Notes under the pieces: model-generated
What the model saw: only the letters and a program-made list of their open reading frames with translations
Told to the model about the DNA's origin: nothing
Databases searched by the model: none
Part shown: one piece after another, positions 9,939 through 17,207 of the stretch
Layout of the letters: each line of letters opens with the position of its first letter
How positions within the stretch are numbered: position 1 is the first letter of the stretch
Program-made: the position numbers and the translations under genes
NCBI GenBank assembly: GCA_964471915.1
Contig: CAYYID010000014.1
Coordinates: 37,370-101,369 of the forward strand
Reading direction: 5' to 3'
Length of the DNA: 64,000 nucleotides
Source: JAIEPW01 sp964471915
Lineage (GTDB): Bacteria; Acidobacteriota; Terriglobia; Bryobacterales; Bryobacteraceae

Positions 9939-10319
9939 TCACGCGCCCTGCGCCACGGCGTCGCCTGGCGCGGGGAACCGGACCGCGAGCGTCTTCCGGA
10001 TCTGGACATACCGCAGCAGAAAGGCGCCTTCGTTGAGACGCTTGCGCCGCAGCCAGCCGGTGACTTCCTCGTTGCACTTGCTGGTGTTGCACGAGACGCA
10101 GGCGGGGACGATGTTCTCCAGCGTGTAGCGTCCGCCGCGCGACAGCGCCAGCACGCAGTCGCGCTGCAAGGGTGTGCCGGTGGCGCCGCAGTAGGCGCAG
10201 CCGCCCCAGGCTTCCTGCAGGGCGGCCCACTGCTCGGCGCTCAGGTCGTGCTCGACGCGCTCCATCCGGCGCTTCCGCCTTCTGGCCGCGCGGGCCTTGC
10301 GGCTGCGGCTGGTGGCCAT
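9939..10319 (-). CDS. HNH endonuclease
   Basis: The 126-residue protein opens with a very basic stretch (SRKARAARRRKRR). A zinc-stabilised HNH core follows: CAYCG, then RDCVLALSRGGRYTLENIVP, then CVSCNTSK. Two CxxC pairs would bind the structural zinc, and Asn in 'LENIVPAC' is the N of HNH. Where most HNH proteins have DH as the first catalytic pair, this one has DC. As I recall, one HNH subfamily shares that feature, so the protein may still be active. It is monocistronic and runs convergent to the peptidase. Possible roles include DNA repair or element restriction. No restriction partner is nearby. Confidence 0.75.
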   Translation of the reverse strand: MATSRSRKARAARRRKRRMERVEHDLSAEQWAALQEAWGGCAYCGATGTPLQRDCVLALSRGGRYTLENIVPACVSCNTSKCNEEVTGWLRRKRLNEGAFLLRYVQIRKTLAVRFPAPGDAVAQGA

Positions 10320-10382
10320 GCCTTAGGGTAAACCGACGGCTTCGCCCATTGGCCGGGCGGCGTGCCGCACTACAATGGGGGG

Positions 10383-10595
10383 ATGAGCTTCGATGATTAC
10401 AAGCTCGTGATCTATCGGAACCAGCCGGAGGGGTGGGTCGCGGAGATCCCTGCGATTGCCGGATGCCACGCCCTGATGCCCACTGCCGAAGAGGCGGTGC
10501 GTGAGCTGGCCAAGGTGTTCCGGTTGATCGAAGAAGAGCACCGGGCGGCTGGCAAGGATCTGCCGCGCGATTCTACCGCGATCGTGCATGCCTAG
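10383..10595 (+). CDS. hicB: HicB-type antitoxin
   Basis: The 70-residue protein has the truncated RNase-H-like fold of HicB: 'YKLVIYRNQPEGWVAEIP' followed by GCHALMPTAEEAVRELAKVF. The start at 10383 is preceded by a GGGGGG run and leaves the conserved strand intact. An upstream in-frame ATG at 10362 adds only non-conserved residues. The toxin gene follows with an 8-nt overlap. No DNA-binding domain is visible in this short form, so autoregulation would need another factor or the complex itself. Confidence 0.85.
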   Translation: MSFDDYKLVIYRNQPEGWVAEIPAIAGCHALMPTAEEAVRELAKVFRLIEEEHRAAGKDLPRDSTAIVHA

Positions 10596-10803
10596 CGCGC
10601 GGGCAGTCGAATTGCAACGCGTGGCCGCCAAGCTCGGGTTCGCGAGAGCGCGTCAGACCGGAAGTCACGAGCGCTGGCGTCACGAAGACGGCAGAGCTAC
10701 GACGATTCCAGTCCATGGCAGCCGCGAGATCGGTCCACCGCTGTTCTACCGCATCCTGGAACAACTGGGAATCGATCTCGAAACGTTCGAACGGCTTCGG
10801 TAA
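10588..10803 (+). CDS. hicA: HicA-type mRNA interferase toxin
   Basis: The 71-residue protein has the double-stranded-RNA-binding-like HicA fold, with the catalytic His in TGSHERWRH and the conserved tail 'PLFYRILEQLGID'. The N-terminal helix 'AVELQRVAAKLGF' is typical. HicA cleaves mRNA when HicB is lost. The order is antitoxin first, the reverse of the canonical hicAB but common for the HicB-first variants. Both reading frames are intact. The gene ends 12 nt before a convergent gene. Confidence 0.87.
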   Translation: MPSARAVELQRVAAKLGFARARQTGSHERWRHEDGRATTIPVHGSREIGPPLFYRILEQLGIDLETFERLR

Positions 10804-10814
10804 CGGCTGTGCCG

Positions 10815-11966
10815 TTAGAGTATTGGAAATTGTGCCAGCGCTCCGGCGTCCGGAAAACTCCCCTGCGCCAGCGTCGCCGATCCCCCGCCGCGCCCGCCGT
10901 GCGCCGCGGTGAGTTCCTTCATCCGGTTCCCCGCGTGGACCCCGGAGTCCGGCGCCGCCGCGATGAGCAGCGCCGGCGGATCGTCGGCAATGGCCACGAA
11001 AACCGCCTTGGGATTCGCCGCGAACGCCTGCGCCAGCGTCCGCACCGCGTCCGTAAGCGGACCCCGCTGGACGTGCTTACGCACCCCCGCGGCGTCCGGG
11101 GGCGTCGCGTCGTACAACTCGCGCGCCTGGTACCGCGCCAGTTCCGCCGCCAGCTTCTGCATCTGCTTGCCCGCCGCCGCGGACTTCTCGAGCAGCGCGG
11201 CCACCAGCGCCGGCGCTTCTTCAGGAGGCGCCGAAAAACCGCGCGCGATGCGCGACAGCGCGGCGTAATCGGAGTACGCACGGCGCACCGCGCGCATCCC
11301 GCAGAAAAACTCCAGCCGCGTCGTGTCGCGGACCTTCTCGGTCTTGCCCGTCAGGATCACGCCGATCTCGCCCGTGCGCCGCACGTGCGTGCCGCCGCAC
11401 GCCGAGCGGTCCAGCCCCTCGATGGAAACGACGCGCAGCGTCCCCGCCCGTTTCGACTCCTTGCGCAGGCCCAGGTCCGCGGCGCTGTCCTCGAACGTGA
11501 TGGCGACCGGACGATTCTCGAAGATCACCGCGTTCGCCCGCTCCCCGGCCCGCTCCAGTTGCGCCGCGTCGAGCTTCGCCGCCGCCAGATCGATGGTCGC
11601 GTAGTCCGCGCCCATGTGAAAGCTCACCGTCGCGATGCCAAACAGTTCCTGCAGCACCGCGGAGAGCAGGTGCTGCCCCGTGTGCTGCTGCATATGATCG
11701 AAGCGGCGGGCGAAGTCGACGCGGCCCTCCACTTCGGAATCCGCGAGCGGCGCCGCCAGCCGGTGGGCGACGCGGCCGTCTTCCTCCTCGGCGACCTCGG
11801 TGACCGCGACGCCGTTCAGCGTGCCGAGGTCGAAGGGCTGCCCGCCCGAGGTGGGATAGAAAGCCGTGCGGTCGAGGAACACCACAGAACGGTCCGGGCT
11901 CGCGTCGGCGACGCGAGCCCGGAACTCGGACACGTAACAGTCGGTGTAGTAGAGACGTTCCGTCAC
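10815..11966 (-). CDS. AlaX-like alanyl-tRNA editing protein with DHHA1 domain
   Basis: The 383-residue protein lacks the catalytic core of alanyl-tRNA synthetase but keeps its editing half. Zinc ligands are in HTGQH and SACGGTH, TFYPTSGGQ-like sequence (AFYPTSGGQPF) lies at the N-terminus, and the C-terminal DHHA1 domain ends with HGGRGGGS. Such AlaX-L proteins hydrolyse Ser- or Gly-tRNA(Ala) in trans. The start codon is GTG at 11966, overlapping the stop of the TIGR03437 gene as GTGA, so it is the last cistron of the nuoA chain. A functional link to its operon partners is not evident. Confidence 0.85.
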   Translation of the reverse strand: MTERLYYTDCYVSEFRARVADASPDRSVVFLDRTAFYPTSGGQPFDLGTLNGVAVTEVAEEEDGRVAHRLAAPLADSEVEGRVDFARRFDHMQQHTGQHLLSAVLQELFGIATVSFHMGADYATIDLAAAKLDAAQLERAGERANAVIFENRPVAITFEDSAADLGLRKESKRAGTLRVVSIEGLDRSACGGTHVRRTGEIGVILTGKTEKVRDTTRLEFFCGMRAVRRAYSDYAALSRIARGFSAPPEEAPALVAALLEKSAAAGKQMQKLAAELARYQARELYDATPPDAAGVRKHVQRGPLTDAVRTLAQAFAANPKAVFVAIADDPPALLIAAAPDSGVHAGNRMKELTAAHGGRGGGSATLAQGSFPDAGALAQFPIL

Positions 11967-13750
11967 TGGATGGCGATGTCCACCCGGTTCGAGAAGTTGT
12001 TCTGGTACCCGATGATCACCCCGATGCGATCGCCGCGGTTTACGCCTTGCGGCACCACCACGTTGATCTGGTAGAGCCCCACGAAACCGGGCGTCAGGCC
12101 GGCGAAATCGGGCTCCACGTCGATGCCGGACACCAGGGGTCCGGTGCCGCCGAAGGTGACCGTCGGCTTCGGATTCAGCTCCGCCAGCGGGGACGCCGGC
12201 GCGCCCACGCCGCTGGCCACGGAAGGCGTGGTGCCGCCGAAGCCCAGCGCGTAGAACACCAGCGTGTCGCCCGCCCGCGCCCGGCGGGTGTTGAGACCCG
12301 GGGTCGGCGGCCAGGGGAACGCGTTGTCGGCGAACGTGGCGATCGCATAGCCGTTCCCCGCCACCAGCAGCCGCGGTACCCGCTGGTTGATGCGGACCGC
12401 CAGGCTGTTGCCGCGCTGCCCGTCGCGGTCCACCCGGACCACGGCGTCGCCCGGCGCGGTGTTGAACGGGATCTGGAACGTGATCTGGCCCGGCTGGTCG
12501 ATGATGCTCGAAGCCGCCACGAAATAGATCGGCGCCGGCACGTCGTTGACGAACACGGTAGCGCCGCCCAGGGCCGTGCCCAAAGGCAGCGCGGCCGCCG
12601 CGGCGTCAGGTCCGGTGGTGAAGAAATCGCCGAACACCGCGGCCAGGCCACCCGGCGCCAGCGGTTCGTTCGGCAGGAACGTTGCGTTGTTGCGCACGCC
12701 GCCGCGATCCAGCGAATAGATCTCCGGCGTGGCGAGCAGCCGCGGCGGAGCCGTCGCGGACACTTCCAGTTGCACCGGCACGGTCAACGTAGCGTTCGCC
12801 GCGTTCGTGGCCACCGCCACCGAGCCCGAGTACGATCCCGGGGCGAGGTTCGCCGGATCCGCGAACAGGCGCACCACCGATCCTTCCACTACTGCGGCCA
12901 GCCACGTGCCGCCCGTGGCGGTAACATTCGCCGACGCGATGGTCAGGTTGCCGTTGCCGCGGTTCACTACCTGGATCCACTTCTCCTGCCGCCGCGAACC
13001 CTGCATCGTGCGGAAGATCACGCGCTCCACTTCGGTGGCCGGCTCGACGAAAGGCCAGCGCACCGTAGCGATCGGGTTGTTGGTCACCCGGACCACCACG
13101 GGAACGGCCTTCGGCGTGTCGATCGCCGACGTCGACGATACCACCGAGAACGCGCCGTTGTAATCGCTGGCCGGCGTGCCCTCGGGCGCGGACGCGGACA
13201 GCGTGTACGAAAAGTTCGTCGCGAAGCTCCCCACCGGATCGAGGTTCAGCGACAGGCGCACACCGCCGATCGGATTCTGCTGCGTCGTGGTCAGGCGTCC
13301 GCCCGTGTTGAACTTCGCCGCGGCGGGCTCGCCGCCCGGGGCCACCAGCAGCGTCACGCTATCGGGCACGCCCGAACCGATCTGGATCGTCACCGAAACG
13401 GTCTGCGGGGCGTCGATCGCGTTGCCGTCGCGGATGGTGAGGATGCCGGTGTAGCGTCCGCGGGCCAGCGCCGCGGTGTTGAGCGCGAGGTTCACCGGCA
13501 CGCAGGACTGCGAAAGCGAGCAAGCGCGCGGCGCGCCCGCCGTGGCCGCCAGCCACGTCGCCGACGACGAGAACGTGAGAGTCAGGGAGCCGTCGCCAAG
13601 GTTGGCGGCGTCCAGCGTTTGCGCGGGTCCGTTGGATCCCGCATTGATCACCACCGGACCCACCGTGGTCCGGCTCAGACGCAGCCGCGGCGCCGCCTGC
13701 AGAGCCGCGCCGAAGACTAACAGCGTTAGAACGGTTCTCCGAAAAGTCAT
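11963..13750 (-). CDS. Secreted protein with Solibacter-type C-terminal domain (TIGR03437)
   Basis: The 595-residue protein has a signal peptide (MTFRRTVLTLLVFGAALQA). Repeated beta-sandwich (BACON/Ig-like) modules follow, visible as recurring 'WLAA' and 'R/GSYSG/RYTG' strands near residues 60-110 and 295-340. The last ~210 residues carry the TIGR03437 signature: NNATFLPNEPLAPGGLAAVFG, then VFVNDVPAPIYFVA, ITFQIPFNTA and a closing 'GLYQINVVVPQGV'. That domain is largely confined to Solibacter and its relatives. The role is unknown, but the domain is found on exported proteins. The gene overlaps nuoA upstream (ATGA) and the AlaX gene downstream (GTGA). Confidence 0.85.
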   Translation of the reverse strand: MTFRRTVLTLLVFGAALQAAPRLRLSRTTVGPVVINAGSNGPAQTLDAANLGDGSLTLTFSSSATWLAATAGAPRACSLSQSCVPVNLALNTAALARGRYTGILTIRDGNAIDAPQTVSVTIQIGSGVPDSVTLLVAPGGEPAAAKFNTGGRLTTTQQNPIGGVRLSLNLDPVGSFATNFSYTLSASAPEGTPASDYNGAFSVVSSTSAIDTPKAVPVVVRVTNNPIATVRWPFVEPATEVERVIFRTMQGSRRQEKWIQVVNRGNGNLTIASANVTATGGTWLAAVVEGSVVRLFADPANLAPGSYSGSVAVATNAANATLTVPVQLEVSATAPPRLLATPEIYSLDRGGVRNNATFLPNEPLAPGGLAAVFGDFFTTGPDAAAAALPLGTALGGATVFVNDVPAPIYFVAASSIIDQPGQITFQIPFNTAPGDAVVRVDRDGQRGNSLAVRINQRVPRLLVAGNGYAIATFADNAFPWPPTPGLNTRRARAGDTLVFYALGFGGTTPSVASGVGAPASPLAELNPKPTVTFGGTGPLVSGIDVEPDFAGLTPGFVGLYQINVVVPQGVNRGDRIGVIIGYQNNFSNRVDIAIQ

Positions 13751-14103
13751 TTCCACTCGAGTGCCCCTTTTTTGTATGCCCAGATGTATCCGGCGACGAG
13801 GATCGCCAGGAACACAGCGACTTCGGCGACTCCGAACCATCCGAGCGCCTTATATCTGACGGCCCACGGAAACAGAAAGACGGTTTCCACATCGAAGATC
13901 ACGAACAGGATCGCCACGATGTAAAACCGGACCGCGTACCGTCCGCGAGACGACGAAGCAGGTGGGATGCCACACTCGTAAGCCTCTTGTTTTACAGCGT
14001 TCGCCACCGCCGGACGGATCAGTTTTGCCACAAGCAGCGTGGCAACGGGAAACAGTATGGCTAGTACGAAGAACGCAAAGAGGGGCAGGTAACCGGAAAG
14101 CAT
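13747..14103 (-). CDS. nuoA: NADH-quinone oxidoreductase subunit A
   Basis: The 118-residue protein has three membrane segments and the two NuoA signatures: YECGIPP in the first loop (usually YECG) and ILFVIFDVETVFLFPWA in the second helix. NuoA is part of the membrane arm of complex I near the quinone site. No other nuo gene follows. Instead a TIGR03437 protein and an AlaX protein are coupled to it, so the rest of complex I must be encoded elsewhere. A possible -35 (TTGACC) lies about 35 nt upstream, but no convincing -10 is visible. Confidence 0.93.
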   Translation of the reverse strand: MLSGYLPLFAFFVLAILFPVATLLVAKLIRPAVANAVKQEAYECGIPPASSSRGRYAVRFYIVAILFVIFDVETVFLFPWAVRYKALGWFGVAEVAVFLAILVAGYIWAYKKGALEWK

Positions 14104-14153
14104 CGGATTGCGAAAACAGGATCAGGGTAACATGTTTTGGTCAAGAGCAACGG

Positions 14154-14600
14154 TCACGGCTTCGGCGCCACGATCGTAAAAGCGGCCCGCAGGAACTGCC
14201 AGTCCGGGATCTCGTAAACCTTCAGCTTCGTGGGCAGAACCGCCGACACCTCCTGGAACGACTCGGGAGCCAGGTTCTTGACCTCGGCGTCCAGTTCGCC
14301 GACCGGTGGCTCGTCAGGGCCCGCCTTGCTGGTTATCAGTTGGATCTTCAGCTTCAGGTCGCCCATCTCCGCCTGGGAATGGTTCACCACCAGGAACCGG
14401 ACCTTCAACTGCCCGGGCTTGGATTCCGAGACCCGGAAAGCGCAGATCTCCAAGTGCTTGTTGTACGGGTGGCGGGTCAGCGGCGTCGCGTACGGGGTGA
14501 TGGTGAGGGGCGCGGCCGGTTTCGAAGCCGGCTGCGACCCGCACCCGGCGGCGAGCATCGAAAAGGACACCAGGAGCAAACGGCTGGGCGAGTAGCGCAC
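14154..14600 (-). CDS. Putative lipoprotein of unknown function
   Basis: I start the gene at GTG 14600, which gives a 148-residue protein beginning RYSPSRLLLVSFSMLAAGC. LAAGC is a lipobox with the lipidated Cys at residue 20. An upstream ATG at 14633 is in frame but would overrun the divergent cysE start and spoil the signal peptide. The mature part is beta-rich ('PGQLKVRFLVVNHSQ', 'GDLKLKIQLITSKAG'), a pattern seen in FxLYD-like or DUF3426-like domains that sit on membranes. No catalytic motif is visible. A TATAAT box lies directly upstream (14607-14612). Confidence 0.68.
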   Translation of the reverse strand: MRYSPSRLLLVSFSMLAAGCGSQPASKPAAPLTITPYATPLTRHPYNKHLEICAFRVSESKPGQLKVRFLVVNHSQAEMGDLKLKIQLITSKAGPDEPPVGELDAEVKNLAPESFQEVSAVLPTKLKVYEIPDWQFLRAAFTIVAPKP

Positions 14601-14606
14601 ACTAGA

Positions 14607-14612
14607 ATTATA
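14607..14612 (-). promoter_or_regulatory. Possible -10 box (TATAAT) for the lipoprotein gene
   Basis: The minus strand reads TATAAT 7 nt before the GTG at 14600. Transcription would begin at or next to the start codon, making a leaderless mRNA. No good -35 hexamer is visible 16-18 nt upstream. Confidence 0.4.
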
Positions 14613-14635
14613 AGCAGCCGGAGGGGCGGGCACCT

Positions 14636-15283
14636 ATGTTCGGCACGATTCGGGAGCAGATCGACACGATCTTCGCGCGGGATCCCGCGGCCAAGAGCAC
14701 CCTGGAAGTGGTGCTCTGCTATCCGGGCTTCCACGCCACCCTGCTGCACCGCGTGGGGCACTGGTTCTACCGCAAGCGCCTGTTCCTGCTGGCCCGCTTC
14801 GTCTCGCAGACCGGCCGCTTCCTCACCGGCATCGAGATCCACCCCGGCGCGCGGATCGGCCGCCGCTTCTTCATCGACCACGGGATGGGCGTCGTCATCG
14901 GCGAGACTACCGAGATCGGCGACGATGTGCTGCTGTACCAGGGCGTGACGCTCGGCGGCACCGGCAAGGAGGGAGGCAAGCGCCACCCCACGCTCGGCAA
15001 TAACGTGGTGGTGGGCACCGGCGCGAAAGTGCTGGGCAACATCACGCTCGGCGATCACGTTAAGGTCGGCGCCGGATCGGTGGTGGTGCGCAACGTGCCC
15101 GCCAACTCCACGGTGGTGGGCATCCCCGGCCGCATCGTCGGCGAACGTCCGCCGCAGGAAGACAACCTGGAGCACGGCAAGCTGCCGGATCCCGAGGGCC
15201 AGGCCATCGCGGATTTGACGAAGCGGGTTGCCGAGCTGGAAGGGATCGTGCGGTCGATCGCCGAGGAAAAGGTGAGGATCTGA
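14636..15283 (+). CDS. cysE: Serine O-acetyltransferase
   Basis: The 215-residue protein makes O-acetylserine from serine and acetyl-CoA, the first step of cysteine synthesis. The N-terminal helical part includes LCYPGFHATLLHRVGHWFY. The left-handed beta-helix hexapeptide repeats follow with the active-site DHGMGVVIGETTEIG (catalytic Asp-His) and 'GGTGKEGGKRHPTLG'. The start is supported by GGAGGGG about 9 nt upstream. The last ~45 residues form a charged, probably coiled-coil tail (LTKRVAELEGIVRSIAEEK). The DNA coding for this tail is duplicated about 1.9 kb downstream next to a transposase relic. Confidence 0.95.
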   Translation: MFGTIREQIDTIFARDPAAKSTLEVVLCYPGFHATLLHRVGHWFYRKRLFLLARFVSQTGRFLTGIEIHPGARIGRRFFIDHGMGVVIGETTEIGDDVLLYQGVTLGGTGKEGGKRHPTLGNNVVVGTGAKVLGNITLGDHVKVGAGSVVVRNVPANSTVVGIPGRIVGERPPQEDNLEHGKLPDPEGQAIADLTKRVAELEGIVRSIAEEKVRI

Positions 15284-15294
15284 TCGCCGGCGCG

Positions 15295-15540
15295 CTACTT
15301 TTCCAGCCGCTTTTTCACGGGTCCGGTCACTTCCAGCCGGCAGGGAACGCCTTCCACGGCGGCCGGGAGCTTTAAAGAGGCGGGGGGGGCGTGTACCACG
15401 TTCACTTTCAACCCGTACTCGCCGCGGATGCGCGTGACTCCCACAGCGACCTCATGATCCAGGAGCGCAGAAAACACTTTTTGCGCCGTGGCCTTCGCAG
15501 CCCGGGCTTTCTCCAGAGAATCCCGAGACGAACCAATCAT
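15295..15540 (-). CDS. Small protein next to the protease; possible trans-acting prodomain
   Basis: I do not recognise this 81-residue protein. A helical N-terminus (SLEKARAAKATAQKVFSALL) is followed by a compact beta part: VAVGVTRIRGEYGLKVNV, then AVEGVPCRLEVTGPV. The pattern 'GV.R....GLKV....P.....GVP..LE..G' resembles the small domain that precedes trypsin-like domains in some bacterial proteases, including part of the neighbouring protease's own N-terminus. It follows the protease by 24 nt on the same strand, with GAGGAG in the gap, so they are probably co-transcribed. Role as inhibitor or chaperone is inference. Confidence 0.55.
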   Translation of the reverse strand: MIGSSRDSLEKARAAKATAQKVFSALLDHEVAVGVTRIRGEYGLKVNVVHAPPASLKLPAAVEGVPCRLEVTGPVKKRLEK

Positions 15541-15564
15541 AGGGCTCGCACTGCTCCTCGACTA

Positions 15565-16560
15565 CTAGAAGATCAGATCGATCTTTAAAGTGTCAAGAAC
15601 GACCTTCAGCGGATTGGCGTAGGTGAGGCCCATGCCATTCGATCCGCCCGAGTCGCCGCCGGCGAACAGCAGCGCGACTCCCAGATCATCGTCGTCGACG
15701 ATTAGCGATCCACTGTCGCCGCCGTCGCTAAAGGAATGCGAGCCGGCGCCTTCGATCTCGACTTGATTGTCGAACCGAAGGTTGCCGATGTCGTAGCCCA
15801 CAACTACATTGTCCAGTTCGAACGCGGTGACGCGGCCCGTGGTCTCTCCAGTAGTCCGGCCCACTTTGCGAACTTCAGCGCCTTCATCCAGGAAGTCGGG
15901 CCCAAGCCCCTTCAAATTGCCGAAGCTTCCGAGCCTCTTTTCGTTGAACTGGATTCCCGGCGACAGGGCGGCGATAGCGGCGTCGACGAAATTCGTCCGT
16001 GTCAGACGCATCCTCTTGAATTTGGTCAGCGTGGCCGCGAGATCCCCAGGGTTGGCCCCGCCATCGAAACTGCCCGGCTGCAGGATGGCATCGCCGGCCT
16101 TGGCGCGGTTCTCGTTGGCGAGCACGTGGTTGTTTGAGAGCATGGCGATTTCTTGCGTCTCGCGTGTCTTGACGAAGCACCCCAGCGTGCCTGCCGTGAT
16201 CTTGAAGTGGCCGACGGAACAACCAATCACCAGGGGCCGGCGTCGCTTTTGGAGGGCGGGGGGCGTTTCGAGTTTCGTCAGCCGGCCGACGTAGCGGACG
16301 TCCACCTCGCCCTTGGCCTGCTTCCGGATTCGCTCCAGCAGCGGATGGTCGAGCAACGCTTTCCGCTGCACTCGGACCGCGAGCCGATGCCGCTTCTTCG
16401 ACTTCGAGACACCCAAAGCCATGCTTCGCAGCGCCTCGGCTTCGCTGCCAAGCGGCTGGGCTCGCACGCCCAGACTTCGGACGGTCTTTGGCGCGGCAGC
16501 GGCAAGGACCATGGGTTCCAGTAGGGACGCCTTCAACGCCCGGACGTCGTCAAGCAACAT
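15565..16560 (-). CDS. Trypsin-like serine protease without signal peptide
   Basis: The 331-residue protein has all members of the catalytic triad: His145 in LSNNHVLA, Asp193 in FVDAAIA and Ser283 in SDGGDSGSL. Residues 1-110 form an N-terminal region with a mixed helical start and 'HRLAVRVQRK', then 'VDVRYVGRL', before the protease fold begins at about 111. There is no signal peptide or membrane segment, so it should act in the cytoplasm unless exported in an unusual way. AGGAGG 8 nt before ATG 16560 is a strong ribosome-binding site. A small partner gene follows. The target is unknown. Confidence 0.78.
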   Translation of the reverse strand: MLLDDVRALKASLLEPMVLAAAAPKTVRSLGVRAQPLGSEAEALRSMALGVSKSKKRHRLAVRVQRKALLDHPLLERIRKQAKGEVDVRYVGRLTKLETPPALQKRRRPLVIGCSVGHFKITAGTLGCFVKTRETQEIAMLSNNHVLANENRAKAGDAILQPGSFDGGANPGDLAATLTKFKRMRLTRTNFVDAAIAALSPGIQFNEKRLGSFGNLKGLGPDFLDEGAEVRKVGRTTGETTGRVTAFELDNVVVGYDIGNLRFDNQVEIEGAGSHSFSDGGDSGSLIVDDDDLGVALLFAGGDSGGSNGMGLTYANPLKVVLDTLKIDLIF

Positions 16561-16866
16561 ACTGAGTTCCTCCTGAGCGGCTCTTAATTGCCTGAAATGT
16601 TTTCACGATTCCCGCTGGTTTGCAAGGGGCATTAGTCTGGATTGCAAAAAGTGGACCGAGTTCGGTCCGTGGCGGCGGGCCCGCTCCCTGATCGCTGGAT
16701 CGCCGCCGATTGCTCTGCCGATTCGTCATGCTGGAACTCTCGTGAAACAACCCCTCACCGAGTTTTCCGGAAAAATGGTTGCCTTAGGCAACTATCGATG
16801 TATTTGTTCAGCGAGTTGGTCCCCCCGCTAACAGTTCAGCGATTCTGACCCGCCGGAAAGTAGGGT
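16561..16866. other. Gene-free stretch with three palindromes
   Basis: This 306-bp stretch lies between the protease and a transposase relic. It holds three near-perfect palindromes: a 16-mer GGACCGAGTTCGGTCC (16653-16668), a 12-mer TTTTCCGGAAAA (about 16763-16774) and a 15-mer GTTGCCTTAGGCAAC (16778-16792). They could be operators for the protease gene or remains of mobile-element ends. I see no gene here. Confidence 0.55.
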
Positions 16867-17197
16867 GTGGACTTGAGGCAGAAACAGATACAGAAGATCG
16901 CGGCGATCGGCAACTCGGTGGTTGGACGGATGGGGGTGGGGGAGGCGGCCGCGGCACTGGGCCGAAGCCCGCGGCAGGTGAAGCGGCTGAAGCAGTTGCT
17001 TCCAAGGCGACGATCCGGGCTGGGTGCGGCACGGCAATCAGGTCCGGGCGCCGGCGAACCGGACGCCGCAGGAGGACAACCTGGAGCACGGCAAACTGCC
17101 GGATCCCGAGGGCCAGGCCATCGCGGATTTGACGAAGCGGGTTGCCGAGTTGGAAGGGATCGTGCGGTCGATCGCCGAGGAAAAGGTGAGGATCTGA
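16867..17197 (+). pseudogene. Transposase N-terminal relic fused to a duplicate of the cysE 3' end
   Basis: From 16867 the sequence reads a helix-turn-helix typical of ISNCY/IS481-type transposases (GVGEAAAALGRSPRQVKRLK). After a one-base shift near 17000 it continues as 'DDPGWVRHGNQVRAPANR', the next conserved piece of such transposases. At about 17065 this switches, in frame, to a copy of the last 44 codons plus stop of cysE. The copy (17065-17197) matches 15151-15283 with only three differences, all synonymous. The homology stops at the stop codon. The HTH part could be expressed only as a broken or frameshifted product. Confidence 0.75.
17065..17197 (+). repeat. Direct repeat of cysE 3' end (second copy)
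   Basis: 133 bp, second copy of 15151-15283 in the same orientation at an offset of 1914 bp. The differences are GAA/GAG, AAG/AAA and CTG/TTG. Flanks on both sides are unrelated apart from a few bases at the 5' edge. Confidence 0.9.
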
Positions 17198-17207
17198 GTC
17201 TCGGGCG

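Noticed and set aside
9939..10319. HNH protein as a dead enzyme because DH is replaced by DC
   Set aside because: The two zinc CxxC pairs and the Asn are intact. I recall an HNH subfamily with Cys in this place, so inactivity is not supported.
12047..13720. 557-codon open frame on the plus strand
   Set aside because: Antisense to the TIGR03437 protein, Arg/His-rich, with no domain.
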